Shown in pieces: positions 55,188-64,000 of a stretch of 64,000 nt of DNA (position 1 is the stretch's first letter; each line of letters opens with the position of its first letter). The stretch spans positions 62,001-126,000 of the forward strand of contig NZ_QARE02000006.1 in the NCBI RefSeq assembly GCF_003052515.2. Reading direction: 5' to 3'. Under the pieces are notes generated by a model. That model did not search any database. It saw only the letters and a list, made by a program, of their open reading frames with translations, and was not told the origin of the DNA. The position numbers and the translations under genes are program-made. This stretch comes from Pseudomonas sp. RIT409. Its GTDB lineage: Bacteria > Pseudomonadota > Gammaproteobacteria > Pseudomonadales > Pseudomonadaceae.

Positions 55188-55546
55188 AGACACATTCTCA
55201 CCAGGCTGCCTCTTGGCGAGGCAAATTTCTTTTCAATTCAACCATTTACCATCCACGCTGAACGCACGCCAGCTTTGCGGGAGCAAAAGGGAGGTCATTG
55301 TACACACCGACACAAGGCCTCACAAATTTTGCGACGAAACGTCGAAAATTCATGTCGCATTTATGAAAGGTTTTACAGCGATTCTCGTGGTAGTCAGCGC
55401 GTATTTTGCGAGTCTGACCAAAGAGAGTCCGAAGTTCAATGGGTGCCTGAGACGCAGACACCGCAAGGCGCGCTGCTCATAGGCAGCGCGCTCATGCGTG
55501 ATTTTCGGAGTGCCAAGCGAACGGTCCGGGTAGGACTGCTACAACA
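55188..55546. other. Intergenic region upstream of gltB
   Basis: About 359 bases between damX and gltB, both leftward. No gene was recognised. It must hold the gltB promoter. A perfect stem GCGCGCTGC / GCAGCGCGC (55468-55491) could end the pil-aro-damX transcript, but no T-run follows on the minus strand. Confidence 0.6.
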
Positions 55547-57166
55547 TCAGCGAGCGGCGGCGAGTTCCTGTTGGATGCTGCCGACTGTGCGAGGCCAAGG
55601 TTTACCAGCCTGAACCTTCGCTGGCAAGACCTTGATAGCGGCGAGCGCCGCGTTGCGATCAGCGAAACTGCCGTAAGTGACGACATACAGCGGCTTGCCT
55701 TGCAGCGTTTTCTTGAAATAACGGTACTCGGCACCCTGCTCTTTCACGTAGTTCTGGGCCGTGGCTTCAGAACTGGTGCCGAGGATCTGCACGACGTAGT
55801 GGGCTGGAGACTGACCTGCGTACCACCCGCTGCCCGAAGCGGCTGCGGTCGCGGCTGGCTTGGCTGCAGGGGCCGGAGCCGGTTTGGCTGTGGCGACCTG
55901 AGTCGGCGCGGGCGCAGGTTTGGCGGCGGGGGCTGGGGCCGGTTTAGGCGCAGCCGGGGCTGGCGTAGGACGTGGCGCGGGTGCCTGGGCTTGCGCCATC
56001 GAAGGTGCCGGGCTGGCGGTCGCCCCCGCGGGCGGTGCGGTGGTGGTGACAGTCGGCGGCTGCAAGGACTGGTTGGCAGCCGGACCGCCATCCTCGCCAT
56101 CGCCCTCGCCAGAGCCCGCCGCCTCAGCCAGTGGACCGCGCATTACGGGCTGTGAATTACCGACCAACGGCAACGGCATCGGCTGCGAGTTTCCGGCGAA
56201 CTCAATTGCCGGGCCACCATTGTTCGATTGTTGCGCAGGTGCCTGGCCTTGCCCCAACGGCAGTTGAGCCTGGGAATTGGCGGGGGCTGTCGGTGCCGTA
56301 CCACGGCCCGGAATCAATACGGCTGCCAGTACCGCGGCAACCACCACGCCACCCAAAGCCAACACATGTTTCTTAGGCATTTTAAACCCCATACTTGGAC
56401 GCTTGACCGCAGAGCGGCTGGCGATCATGGCTTCGATCATCGAGTCGCGCGCGACCTGGTTGATCGCGCCCGGCCATCCATTGGATTGCTCATGAATATC
56501 GGCGATCTGCTCGGCACTGAACAGCTCGATGCCTTGCCCCGCGCCTTCCAGGCGCTGCGCCAGATACTCACGGGTTTCTTCTTCGGTGTAGGGCGCCAGT
56601 TCGATGACGTGGAAGCGCTCTTCCTCCGCGCCGCTCTCCGCGCACAACTGGTCCAGACGATCGATGATCGAAGCCTCGCCGAACAGGAAGACATGCGGAC
56701 GCCCCTCCGGGGTGCCTGCTGCCAATCCCAACAACGCTTCGAGTGCCGATTCGCCCAGTTGTTCGGCGTCGTCCACCAATACATAGACTTCCTGGCCAGT
56801 CAGGGCCAGTTGCACGACCTGCGAGAGGATCGCGCGCATCTCGGGCTGATCGACGTTGAGGGCCTGTGCGACCTGACGCAGCACGCCAGACGCATCACCC
56901 GCGCCACGGGCCGATACCACGACGCTCTGCACCGACTGCTTGTTGGTACTCGCGACCAGCGCCTGACGTAGCAGGGTCTTGCCGCTGCCATGGGGGCCTG
57001 TCACCAGCAACAGCAACTGGCTGTAACGGGCCAGATGGTGCAACTGGCCCAACACGGGCTTGCGCTGGGCAGGGAAAAACTTGAAGCCGGGGACCCGCGT
57101 GGCAAAAGGGTCATGACTCAATTGGTAATGACCTAGGAAGGCCTCATCGGCGTGCAAACTAGTCAT
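55547..57166 (-). CDS. damX: DamX-like cell-division protein with AAA ATPase and SPOR domains
   Basis: Inner-membrane protein of 539 residues. An N-terminal AAA/ExeA-type ATPase domain has Walker A GPHGSGKT at 57-64 and VYVLVDDAE as Walker B; a single membrane helix lies at about 267-287 (HVLALGGVVVAAVLAAVLIPG). A long Pro/Ala/Gln-rich periplasmic linker follows, and a C-terminal SPOR domain (about 455-535) that binds denuded peptidoglycan at the septum. Its place between aroB and glt genes matches damX in gammaproteobacteria. The ATG at 57166 lies 10 bases after the aroB stop. Confidence 0.9.
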   Translation of the reverse strand: MTSLHADEAFLGHYQLSHDPFATRVPGFKFFPAQRKPVLGQLHHLARYSQLLLLVTGPHGSGKTLLRQALVASTNKQSVQSVVVSARGAGDASGVLRQVAQALNVDQPEMRAILSQVVQLALTGQEVYVLVDDAEQLGESALEALLGLAAGTPEGRPHVFLFGEASIIDRLDQLCAESGAEEERFHVIELAPYTEEETREYLAQRLEGAGQGIELFSAEQIADIHEQSNGWPGAINQVARDSMIEAMIASRSAVKRPSMGFKMPKKHVLALGGVVVAAVLAAVLIPGRGTAPTAPANSQAQLPLGQGQAPAQQSNNGGPAIEFAGNSQPMPLPLVGNSQPVMRGPLAEAAGSGEGDGEDGGPAANQSLQPPTVTTTAPPAGATASPAPSMAQAQAPAPRPTPAPAAPKPAPAPAAKPAPAPTQVATAKPAPAPAAKPAATAAASGSGWYAGQSPAHYVVQILGTSSEATAQNYVKEQGAEYRYFKKTLQGKPLYVVTYGSFADRNAALAAIKVLPAKVQAGKPWPRTVGSIQQELAAAR

Positions 57167-57176
57167 GGACTTATCA

Positions 57177-58280
57177 TTAACCTCCAAGCTGATCCACCAA
57201 GGCGCGGTAGTCCGCAACCAGGGTGGCCTGTAATACTTCTTTCGGATATTCGTCAGTCACCACGGCTTCACCCATGCGACGCAGCAACACCAGCCGCAGA
57301 CGACCGTCGATCACCTTCTTGTCCACTGCCATGTGCGTGAGGAAGTCATCAGGCGTCATTTCCTCAGGCGGGACCACTGGCAGGCCCGCCCGCTGGAACA
57401 GACGGATGGCGCGATTGCGGTCTGGCTCGCTGATCCAGCCCAGGCGCGCCGACATTTCCAGGGCCATGACCGTACCAGCAGCCACGGCTTCCCCATGCAG
57501 CCAGACGCCATAGCCCATGTGTGTCTCGATGGCATGGCCGAAGGTGTGCCCCAGGTTCAGTGTCGCGCGCACACCGGACTCCCGCTCATCGGCACCGACC
57601 ACGGCCGCCTTGGCGGCGCAAGACCGCTCGATGGCCGTGGTCAGGGTGGCCTGATCCAGTGCGCGAAGCTTGTCCATATTCTCTTCGAGCCACGTCAGGA
57701 AAGGCTCGTCACAAATCAGACCGTATTTGATCACCTCGGCCAGCCCCGCCGACAGCTCGCGTTCAGGCAAGGTGCTCAGAGAGGTCGTATCGATCAGCAC
57801 GGCTTTGGGCTGATAGAACGCCCCGACCATGTTCTTGCCGAGCGGGTGGTTGATGCCCGTCTTGCCGCCCACGGAAGAATCGACTTGGGACAGCAATGTG
57901 GTGGGAATCTGGATGAACTCGACGCCGCGTTGATAGCAGGCTGCTGCGAAACCGGCCATATCGCCGATGACCCCGCCGCCCAGCGCAATCACGGTAGTGC
58001 GACGGTCATGACGCGCCGTCAGCAGCGCGTCGAAGATCAATTGGAGGGTTTCCCAGTTCTTGAACGCTTCACCGTCGGGAAGCACGATGGGCAGCACGTT
58101 GTAACCGGACAGTGTCTGGGTCAGGCGCTCGATGTACAGCGGGGCAATGGTGCTGTTGGAAACGATCGCCACCTGCTTGCCGACGATGTACGGCGTCAGC
58201 AGCTCGGGCCGGTCCAGCAGGCCTTCGCCAATGTGAATCGGGTAGCTCCGTTCGCCGAGCTCGACCTTGAGTGTCTGCAT
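57177..58280 (-). CDS. aroB: 3-dehydroquinate synthase AroB
   Basis: Second step of the shikimate pathway: cyclises DAHP to 3-dehydroquinate using NAD+ and a divalent metal. 367 residues from the ATG at 58280 ([15 protein letters not shown]). NAD-binding region [21 protein letters not shown], substrate segment [16 protein letters not shown] and metal ligands in AEVIKYGLI and [11 protein letters not shown] are present. It follows aroK by 126 bases and precedes damX closely, so it is part of the pil-aro-damX cluster. Confidence 0.97.
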   Translation of the reverse strand: MQTLKVELGERSYPIHIGEGLLDRPELLTPYIVGKQVAIVSNSTIAPLYIERLTQTLSGYNVLPIVLPDGEAFKNWETLQLIFDALLTARHDRRTTVIALGGGVIGDMAGFAAACYQRGVEFIQIPTTLLSQVDSSVGGKTGINHPLGKNMVGAFYQPKAVLIDTTSLSTLPERELSAGLAEVIKYGLICDEPFLTWLEENMDKLRALDQATLTTAIERSCAAKAAVVGADERESGVRATLNLGHTFGHAIETHMGYGVWLHGEAVAAGTVMALEMSARLGWISEPDRNRAIRLFQRAGLPVVPPEEMTPDDFLTHMAVDKKVIDGRLRLVLLRRMGEAVVTDEYPKEVLQATLVADYRALVDQLGG

Positions 58281-58406
58281 GTGTCCCCACACTGTTCTGA
58301 CAATTGGATGCCTGTCCGACGAAACGTCGATACGGACGGTGGCGCTGGGCCATCTGGCGACCCCGCTTTTTATGGTCGCCGAGGATAGCGCATTTCTGCC
58401 TGGGCT

Positions 58407-58925
58407 TTAACGGGGAGGAAGTTCGGCAAGCAGGGCAAGGATGTCGTGAACGACCATTCTGGGAGGCCGTTCATCGGTTTCGATGATGACATCGGCGATC
58501 TCACGGTAGAGCGGATCGCGAATGGCCAGCAGATCACGCAGTACGCGAGCGGGATCGGCGGTTCGCAAGAGCGGCCGATTGCGGTCGCGAGAGGTGCGCC
58601 CCACTTGCTGTTCGACCGAGGCATGCAAATAGATTACCCGCCCGCCCGCGTGCAGGGCTCGACGGTTTTCCTCGCGCATGACTGCGCCACCACCGGTCGC
58701 TAGCACCACGCCATCGTAGGCGCAGAGCTCGGCGATCATGGCCGCTTCACGGTCGCGGAAGCCGGCTTCACCTTCCTTGTCGAAGATCCACGGGATGTTG
58801 GCGCCCGTGCGTTGCTCGATTTCCTTGTCGGAATCCTTGAACGGCAACCGCAGCTCTTTGGCCAGCAAACGGCCGATGGTGCTTTTGCCAGCCCCCATCG
58901 GCCCTACAAGTATTAAATTTCGCAC
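58407..58925 (-). CDS. aroK: Shikimate kinase AroK
   Basis: Phosphorylates shikimate to shikimate 3-phosphate with ATP. 172 residues. Walker [10 protein letters not shown] is near the N-terminus, followed by [13 protein letters not shown] (shikimate-binding Asp), FRDREAAMI and ATGGGAVMR, all family signatures. The GTG start at 58925 comes four bases after the pilQ stop, so it is probably translated from the pil transcript. Confidence 0.96.
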   Translation of the reverse strand: MRNLILVGPMGAGKSTIGRLLAKELRLPFKDSDKEIEQRTGANIPWIFDKEGEAGFRDREAAMIAELCAYDGVVLATGGGAVMREENRRALHAGGRVIYLHASVEQQVGRTSRDRNRPLLRTADPARVLRDLLAIRDPLYREIADVIIETDERPPRMVVHDILALLAELPPR

Positions 58926-58929
58926 AGAA

Positions 58930-61077
58930 TCAACGACTCACAGCAATCGCCTGGTTGTTCATGATACGCGGAGTGAGGAACACCAGCAGCTCGGATTTCG
59001 ATTCCGTGACCACATCCCGCCGGAAAAGGCGGCCAACATACGGCACATCGCCCAGATAAGGCACCTTGTCGACGACTTTATTTTGCGTATTGGAGAACAC
59101 GCCACCGATCACGATCGTCTCGCCATCGGAAACCAGCACTTTGGCGTTGACCTCGTTCTTCTTGATGGGCGGCACACCCAACACGGTATTGACGTAGTCA
59201 GGCTCGTCCTTCGTGACCTTCACTTCCATGATGATGCGGTTGTCAGGCGTGATCTGCGGGGTCACTTCCAGCGAAAGGGAGGCTTCCTTGAACGACACCG
59301 AGGTCGCGCCGCTGGAGCTCGCTTCCTGATAAGGCACCTCAGTACCCTTGAGGATCTTGGCGGTCTCCTTGTCGGAAGTGACGACCTTGGGCTGCGACAC
59401 CACCTCGCCGTTGCCGGTTTTTTCCATCGCGGTCAGTTCAAGATCGAGGATGGTGTTATTGGTCAGGAAGCCCAGCCCGATGGACGAGGTGGGATCGCTC
59501 ACGCCCAGATCGACATACGGGCCGTTGGTATTGCCCACGCCCGTCACCGTTCCGCTGCCGCCAGCGGTGAAGTTCCCGCTGGTGCGAGAGCCACCCCAAC
59601 GCACACCCAATGACTTGTCGTAATCGACGTTGGCCTCGACGATGCGCGCTTCGATCATGACCTGGCGCACCGGGATGTCCAGTTGGGAGACGATTCTTCG
59701 CAGTTCGTCGAGGCGATCCTGGGTCTGGTAGGCGATGATGTTGTTGGTGCGTTCATCGACGGTAATCGAGCCACGCTCCTGCTCCTTGGATTCGGCGCTG
59801 GTCACCGACTGGAACAGCTTGGCGATATCGGCCGCCTTGGCGTAATTCACTTGAAGCAGCTCGCGACGCAACGGAGCAAGCTCGGAAATCTGCTTCAACG
59901 ACTCCAGTTCCTGCCGCTCACGCGCGGCGATCTCGTCCGCCGGGGCCACCAGCAGCACGTTACCCACCTTACGCTTGTCCAGCCCTTTGGTTTTCAGCAC
60001 CAAGTCCAGCGCCTGATCCCATGGCACGTTCTGCAGACGCAAGGTGATGCCGCCCTGGACCGTGTCGCTGGCCACCAGATTGAGGTTGGTGAAATCCGCA
60101 ATCAATTGCAGCACCGAGCGCACGTCGATGTCCTGAAAGTTCAGCGACAGCTTTTCGCCTGTGTAGACCAGTTTGTCGGCATTGCGACGCGCGACGTCTT
60201 CGTTGGTCAGCGGGCGCACGCTGATGGTCAGCTTATTGTCCGTCTGGTAGGCCGAGTAGTCGAACGCACCGGAGGGCTCGATGGAAATACTGGTCTTATT
60301 GCCCGTGACGCTGGAGTTGACGAACTGCACAGGGGTCGCAAAATCCTTCACGTCGAGGCGCACCCGCAGAGGGTCGGGCAACTGGGTGTTGGCGAACTCG
60401 ACACGGATCTTGCCGCCCTGCTCTTGAATGTCCGGCGCGATGGTCGGGTCGCTCAGCTCGATGACGACATTGCCCTCGCCCAGTTCACCGCGCTGAAAAT
60501 CCACATTACGCACCGACCTTGGGCCAGGCGCATAGCTGCGCGCGGCTGGCTTGGGCTGGATGCCATTCGCCACCGCCGGCGGAATGCTTACGCGAGGCGC
60601 GCCCTGAGCAGTACTCGGCTGGGAACCCTGCGCAGCCGAGGCCCCCTGGCCCACGACCACGAACAGATTGTTGCCATCGACGCGGGAGCTATAGGGCGCA
60701 AGCGTGGTGAGGTTGATGATCACGCGGGTGCGATCCTTGGCCTCGACCACCACGACGCTGCGCGCATTCCCAGTGCCCAGGTCACGGCTCTTGGTGCCCA
60801 ACTGGCTGGTGACCCCCGGCAAATCCAGCGCAATCCGCGCCGGCTGCTCGGTGGTATATCCCCGAGGTGCCGCCACGGGCCCGTCGAAAGACAACTTCAA
60901 TTCGACCCGATCTCCCGGCAGAGCGGCCACGTCGAGTGTCTTGAGGTTGGCCGCCTGGACAATCGGTGACAGCATCGCCATCCATAGCGATACGCCGATG
61001 ATCGAAAGAATCCTGGTCATGTTCACATTCCACCACTGTGCAGATTCAAAGGTGCTTCGCTTGCTGTTCGTGTTCAT
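58930..61077 (-). CDS. pilQ: Type IV pilus secretin PilQ
   Basis: Outer-membrane secretin through which type IV pili emerge, 715 residues as opened here. An in-frame ATG at 61020 ([13 protein letters not shown]), with GTGGTGG nine bases upstream, gives a normal signal peptide cleaved at IVQA|ANL; the ATG at 61077 is coupled to pilP by an ATGA overlap but adds 19 polar residues. AMIN domains (about 45-290), a secretin N0/N1 region ([18 protein letters not shown], about 310-370) and the C-terminal secretin gate ([17 protein letters not shown]) follow in order. Last gene of pilMNOPQ. Confidence 0.95.
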   Translation of the reverse strand: MNTNSKRSTFESAQWWNVNMTRILSIIGVSLWMAMLSPIVQAANLKTLDVAALPGDRVELKLSFDGPVAAPRGYTTEQPARIALDLPGVTSQLGTKSRDLGTGNARSVVVVEAKDRTRVIINLTTLAPYSSRVDGNNLFVVVGQGASAAQGSQPSTAQGAPRVSIPPAVANGIQPKPAARSYAPGPRSVRNVDFQRGELGEGNVVIELSDPTIAPDIQEQGGKIRVEFANTQLPDPLRVRLDVKDFATPVQFVNSSVTGNKTSISIEPSGAFDYSAYQTDNKLTISVRPLTNEDVARRNADKLVYTGEKLSLNFQDIDVRSVLQLIADFTNLNLVASDTVQGGITLRLQNVPWDQALDLVLKTKGLDKRKVGNVLLVAPADEIAARERQELESLKQISELAPLRRELLQVNYAKAADIAKLFQSVTSAESKEQERGSITVDERTNNIIAYQTQDRLDELRRIVSQLDIPVRQVMIEARIVEANVDYDKSLGVRWGGSRTSGNFTAGGSGTVTGVGNTNGPYVDLGVSDPTSSIGLGFLTNNTILDLELTAMEKTGNGEVVSQPKVVTSDKETAKILKGTEVPYQEASSSGATSVSFKEASLSLEVTPQITPDNRIIMEVKVTKDEPDYVNTVLGVPPIKKNEVNAKVLVSDGETIVIGGVFSNTQNKVVDKVPYLGDVPYVGRLFRRDVVTESKSELLVFLTPRIMNNQAIAVSR

Positions 61078-61601
61078 GAGCGTTCTTTCAGGGAAATGCT
61101 GCGTGGCCGCTCAAGCCAAGCTCCCTCTCCATCGGGCACGATTTCAATGACCTGCACCGCCGAGTCGGTGATCGAGACGATCCGGCCATCATTGCGCCCT
61201 AGATAATCCCCCACCTTGACCCGATGGACCCCGCCCGCGCCTCGCAAGAGCGCGAACATACCGGATTCGTTGCTCAGCGTACCGACCATTTCGAAGCTGT
61301 CGATGTTAAAGCCTTCCAGGAATTGCTTGACCCGGGTCGGATCCGGCTGAACCAGGCGCGACCCTTTCTGGCGGTTGACCAGATCGACCTTGATGGGCGG
61401 CTGGAACGGGCTGCGAAGGCTCGCCGCAGCGTAGGTAAAGGCTTCATAAGGCCGAAACTTCGGCATCGGTTCAATGGTGCCAGTCGGGCGCGCCCTGACC
61501 TCGGCCATGAACTGCTTCAGGTCGTCGAATTCGCTGGAATTGTCACAACCGACAAGGGCCATCATCGCGATGCCCATGCACATCCACTGCACGGCCCTCA
61601 T
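61074..61601 (-). CDS. pilP: Type IV pilus lipoprotein PilP
   Basis: Inner-membrane lipoprotein that links the PilN/PilO complex to PilQ in the periplasm; 175 residues. The lipobox ALVGC puts the lipidated cysteine at residue 19. The C-terminal beta domain (RVKVGDYLGRNDGRIVSIT) is the HR/secretin-interacting fold. Its start overlaps the pilO stop by four bases (ATGA), and its stop overlaps the longer pilQ start. Confidence 0.96.
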   Translation of the reverse strand: MRAVQWMCMGIAMMALVGCDNSSEFDDLKQFMAEVRARPTGTIEPMPKFRPYEAFTYAAASLRSPFQPPIKVDLVNRQKGSRLVQPDPTRVKQFLEGFNIDSFEMVGTLSNESGMFALLRGAGGVHRVKVGDYLGRNDGRIVSITDSAVQVIEIVPDGEGAWLERPRSISLKERS

Positions 61602-62245
61602 TTCGCCTGTCCTTTATTGTCAGCGGCCTGAAGCCCCTTGTCGTTATAGCGATAGGTCTTGGCGAGAATGCTCATGCGCAGCTTTCCAGGGGACTTGGCG
61701 TCCACCGGTTTGATGTCGAAATCGTGAAGCGTGACGATCCGTGGCAGGCTGGCGACCCCGCTGACGAAGGTGGCCAAATCGTGATAACCGCCGGTAACGG
61801 TGATCTGAATCGGGAGCTCGATGTAGAACTGCTGGGCGGCTTCTGGCAACAGCTTGATCTCTTCGAACTCCAGCCCACTGCCCAACCCGGTACGGGTGAT
61901 GTCCTCCAGCAAGCCGGGAACCTCGGTGTCACTGGGCAACTGACGCAGCAGAGCGCCGAAGGTGTTTTCCATCTCCACCATTTGCGCCTTGTAGGCCGGC
62001 AGGTTCGCCGCTTGGTAGGCCTTGTTCGAAAACTGCTCCTTCAGCGCACTTTCGTCATTGCGCGCCTGATCCAGTTGCGTTTGCATGTCCTGAATATAGA
62101 AAAAGTACCCCCCGGCCAATACCAGCACTAACAGCAGGGCGCCGACGATGGTCTTGGCGGCGGCGGGCCAGGCGCCGAGGTTATTGATATCCAGATCGTT
62201 GATGTCGATCTTGCGCAGGCTGTCCAGCCATTCGTTGACATTCAT
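61598..62245 (-). CDS. pilO: Type IV pilus alignment protein PilO
   Basis: Bitopic inner-membrane protein, 215 residues. A cytoplasmic N-terminus (NVNEWLDSLRKIDINDLD) is followed by one membrane helix at about 30-52 (TIVGALLLVLVLAGGYFFY), a coiled coil (MQTQLDQARNDESALKEQF) and a ferredoxin-like periplasmic domain (LPIQITVTGGYHDLATFVSG). It forms a heterodimer with PilN. It is coupled to pilN and pilP by ATGA overlaps. Confidence 0.96.
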   Translation of the reverse strand: MNVNEWLDSLRKIDINDLDINNLGAWPAAAKTIVGALLLVLVLAGGYFFYIQDMQTQLDQARNDESALKEQFSNKAYQAANLPAYKAQMVEMENTFGALLRQLPSDTEVPGLLEDITRTGLGSGLEFEEIKLLPEAAQQFYIELPIQITVTGGYHDLATFVSGVASLPRIVTLHDFDIKPVDAKSPGKLRMSILAKTYRYNDKGLQAADNKGQAK

Positions 62246-62822
62246 GGCTTGGCCCCTTTGACCACAGGCTCGATCGCCGGCTGAGTCTGACGCACGGTCA
62301 ACTGAAACGAGTTCGACTGGTCGGCAGAACCCGCCGTGCTATTGGCCTTCACTTCGGTCAGGCTCGGGGCTTCGAGCCAATCCGACGCGTCAAGATTACG
62401 CAGCAGGTCCGACACGCGATTGTTGGACTCGGCGGCGCCGGAAATACTGATCAGATTGTCCGTCATCTTCACTTCGTTGAAATACACACCGTCCGGCAGC
62501 GTGCGGGCCAGTTGGTCGAAAATCCTGCCGATGATCGGTCGATTGCCCTGCAGGTCCTGAATGATCTTCATGCGCTCCAGCAACTGCTTGCGCCGTGCCT
62601 TGAGCTCGCTGATTTCCTTGATTCGGGCGTCGAGCTGCACGATTTCAGTCTTGATGAACTGGTTGCGCGCATTTTGATGAGCAATGGCGCTGCTCAGGTA
62701 TTGATCGGCGAGAAAGATCGTGCCGACACCGGCGACCAGTACACCGGCCAGGGCCAGCAAGAAACGCTTCTTGCGTTCTTCGCGCAGCTGTTCCCGCCAC
62801 GGGAGTAAGTTGATCCGTGCCA

Positions 62823-62823
<1 letters not shown>
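62242..62823 (-). CDS. pilN: Type IV pilus alignment protein PilN
   Basis: Bitopic inner-membrane protein, 193 residues. The N-terminal INLLPWRE is the conserved motif inserted in the PilM groove. A membrane helix at about 21-43 (RFLLALAGVLVAGVGTIFLA) is followed by a coiled coil and a periplasmic domain. Start and stop overlap neighbours (TGATG with pilM, ATGA with pilO). Confidence 0.96.
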
Positions 62824-63914
<1,091 letters not shown>

Positions 63915-63993
63915 TTACGGATATTTTTTTGTCCAACACCACAGCCGACAGCCTTGACAGTAGCGCAAATAACGCTCGACGACGAAAAATGCT

Positions 63994-63999
63994 TATAAT
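63994..63999 (+). promoter_or_regulatory. Possible -10 element facing right at the window edge
   Basis: A perfect TATAAT at 63994-63999 faces away from pilM. The only good -35 match (TTGACA, 63954-63959) is too far away at 34 bases, so the hexamer pair does not form one promoter. In many pseudomonads the gene divergent from pilM is ponA, but it is not in this window. Confidence 0.3.
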
Positions 64000-64000
64000 G

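Noticed and set aside
55468..55491. Perfect GC stem as a firm terminator of the pil-aro-damX cluster
   Set aside because: No T-run follows on the minus strand, so it is noted only as a possible structure in the gltB upstream region.
63954..63999. TTGACA and TATAAT as one promoter
   Set aside because: The hexamers are 34 bases apart, twice the spacing RNA polymerase needs; only the -10 was kept, at low confidence.

Overview
This 64 kb window is chromosomal DNA from a Pseudomonas of the fluorescens/syringae lineage; the species cannot be fixed from the sequence alone. The evidence is high GC content, the gene order pilMNOPQ-aroK-aroB-damX-gltBD next to hemE, a betIBA operon of Pseudomonas type, a trifunctional PutA that carries its own DNA-binding domain, and scattered paired REP elements built on GTAGGAGCGCGCTTGCCCGCGA. 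No rRNA, tRNA, CRISPR array, prophage or intact insertion sequence was seen.

Left part (1-25 kb). The window opens inside betI, followed by betB and betA, which oxidise choline to glycine betaine. Then come a second TldD/TldE-like protease pair with an MdtD-type exporter, the RNA helicase dbpA, a flavoprotein, yccS, a solute-binding protein, elaA, a small winged-helix protein, a YgjP-type metallopeptidase, a REC-PAS-GGDEF-EAL regulator and a signal-less PL7 alginate lyase. The divergent putP and putA share a control region with four GTTGCA motifs, the known PutA operator core of enterobacteria.

Accessory part (25-46 kb). Downstream of putA, a two-gene cassette of unknown function lies between the real putA 3' end and a decayed copy of it. 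Next are an acyl-CoA dehydrogenase, a large polymorphic toxin with a C-terminal ADP-ribosyltransferase signature, the antiporter nhaP2, an MscK-type channel and selO. They are followed by two paralogous unknown proteins enclosing a small exported protein, a ChpB/MazF-type toxin-antitoxin pair, an amino-acid racemase, trxC, an orphan PAAR protein, an orphan ParA and a lipoprotein.

Right part (45-64 kb). A divergent ynfL/ynfM regulator-exporter pair precedes hemE and the large leftward cluster. In that cluster pilM to pilQ overlap by 1-4 bases and build the type IV pilus alignment complex and secretin. aroK and aroB serve the shikimate pathway, damX is a SPOR-domain division protein, and gltB/gltD form glutamate synthase. 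The window ends in the region upstream of pilM.

Two structural surprises stand out. The 3' end of betA with its REP element is repeated in inverted orientation about 4.7 kb away, bracketing the TldD/TldE-MdtD block. The 3' end of putA is repeated directly, bracketing the two-gene cassette. Both look like scars of recombination that brought in or rearranged accessory DNA.
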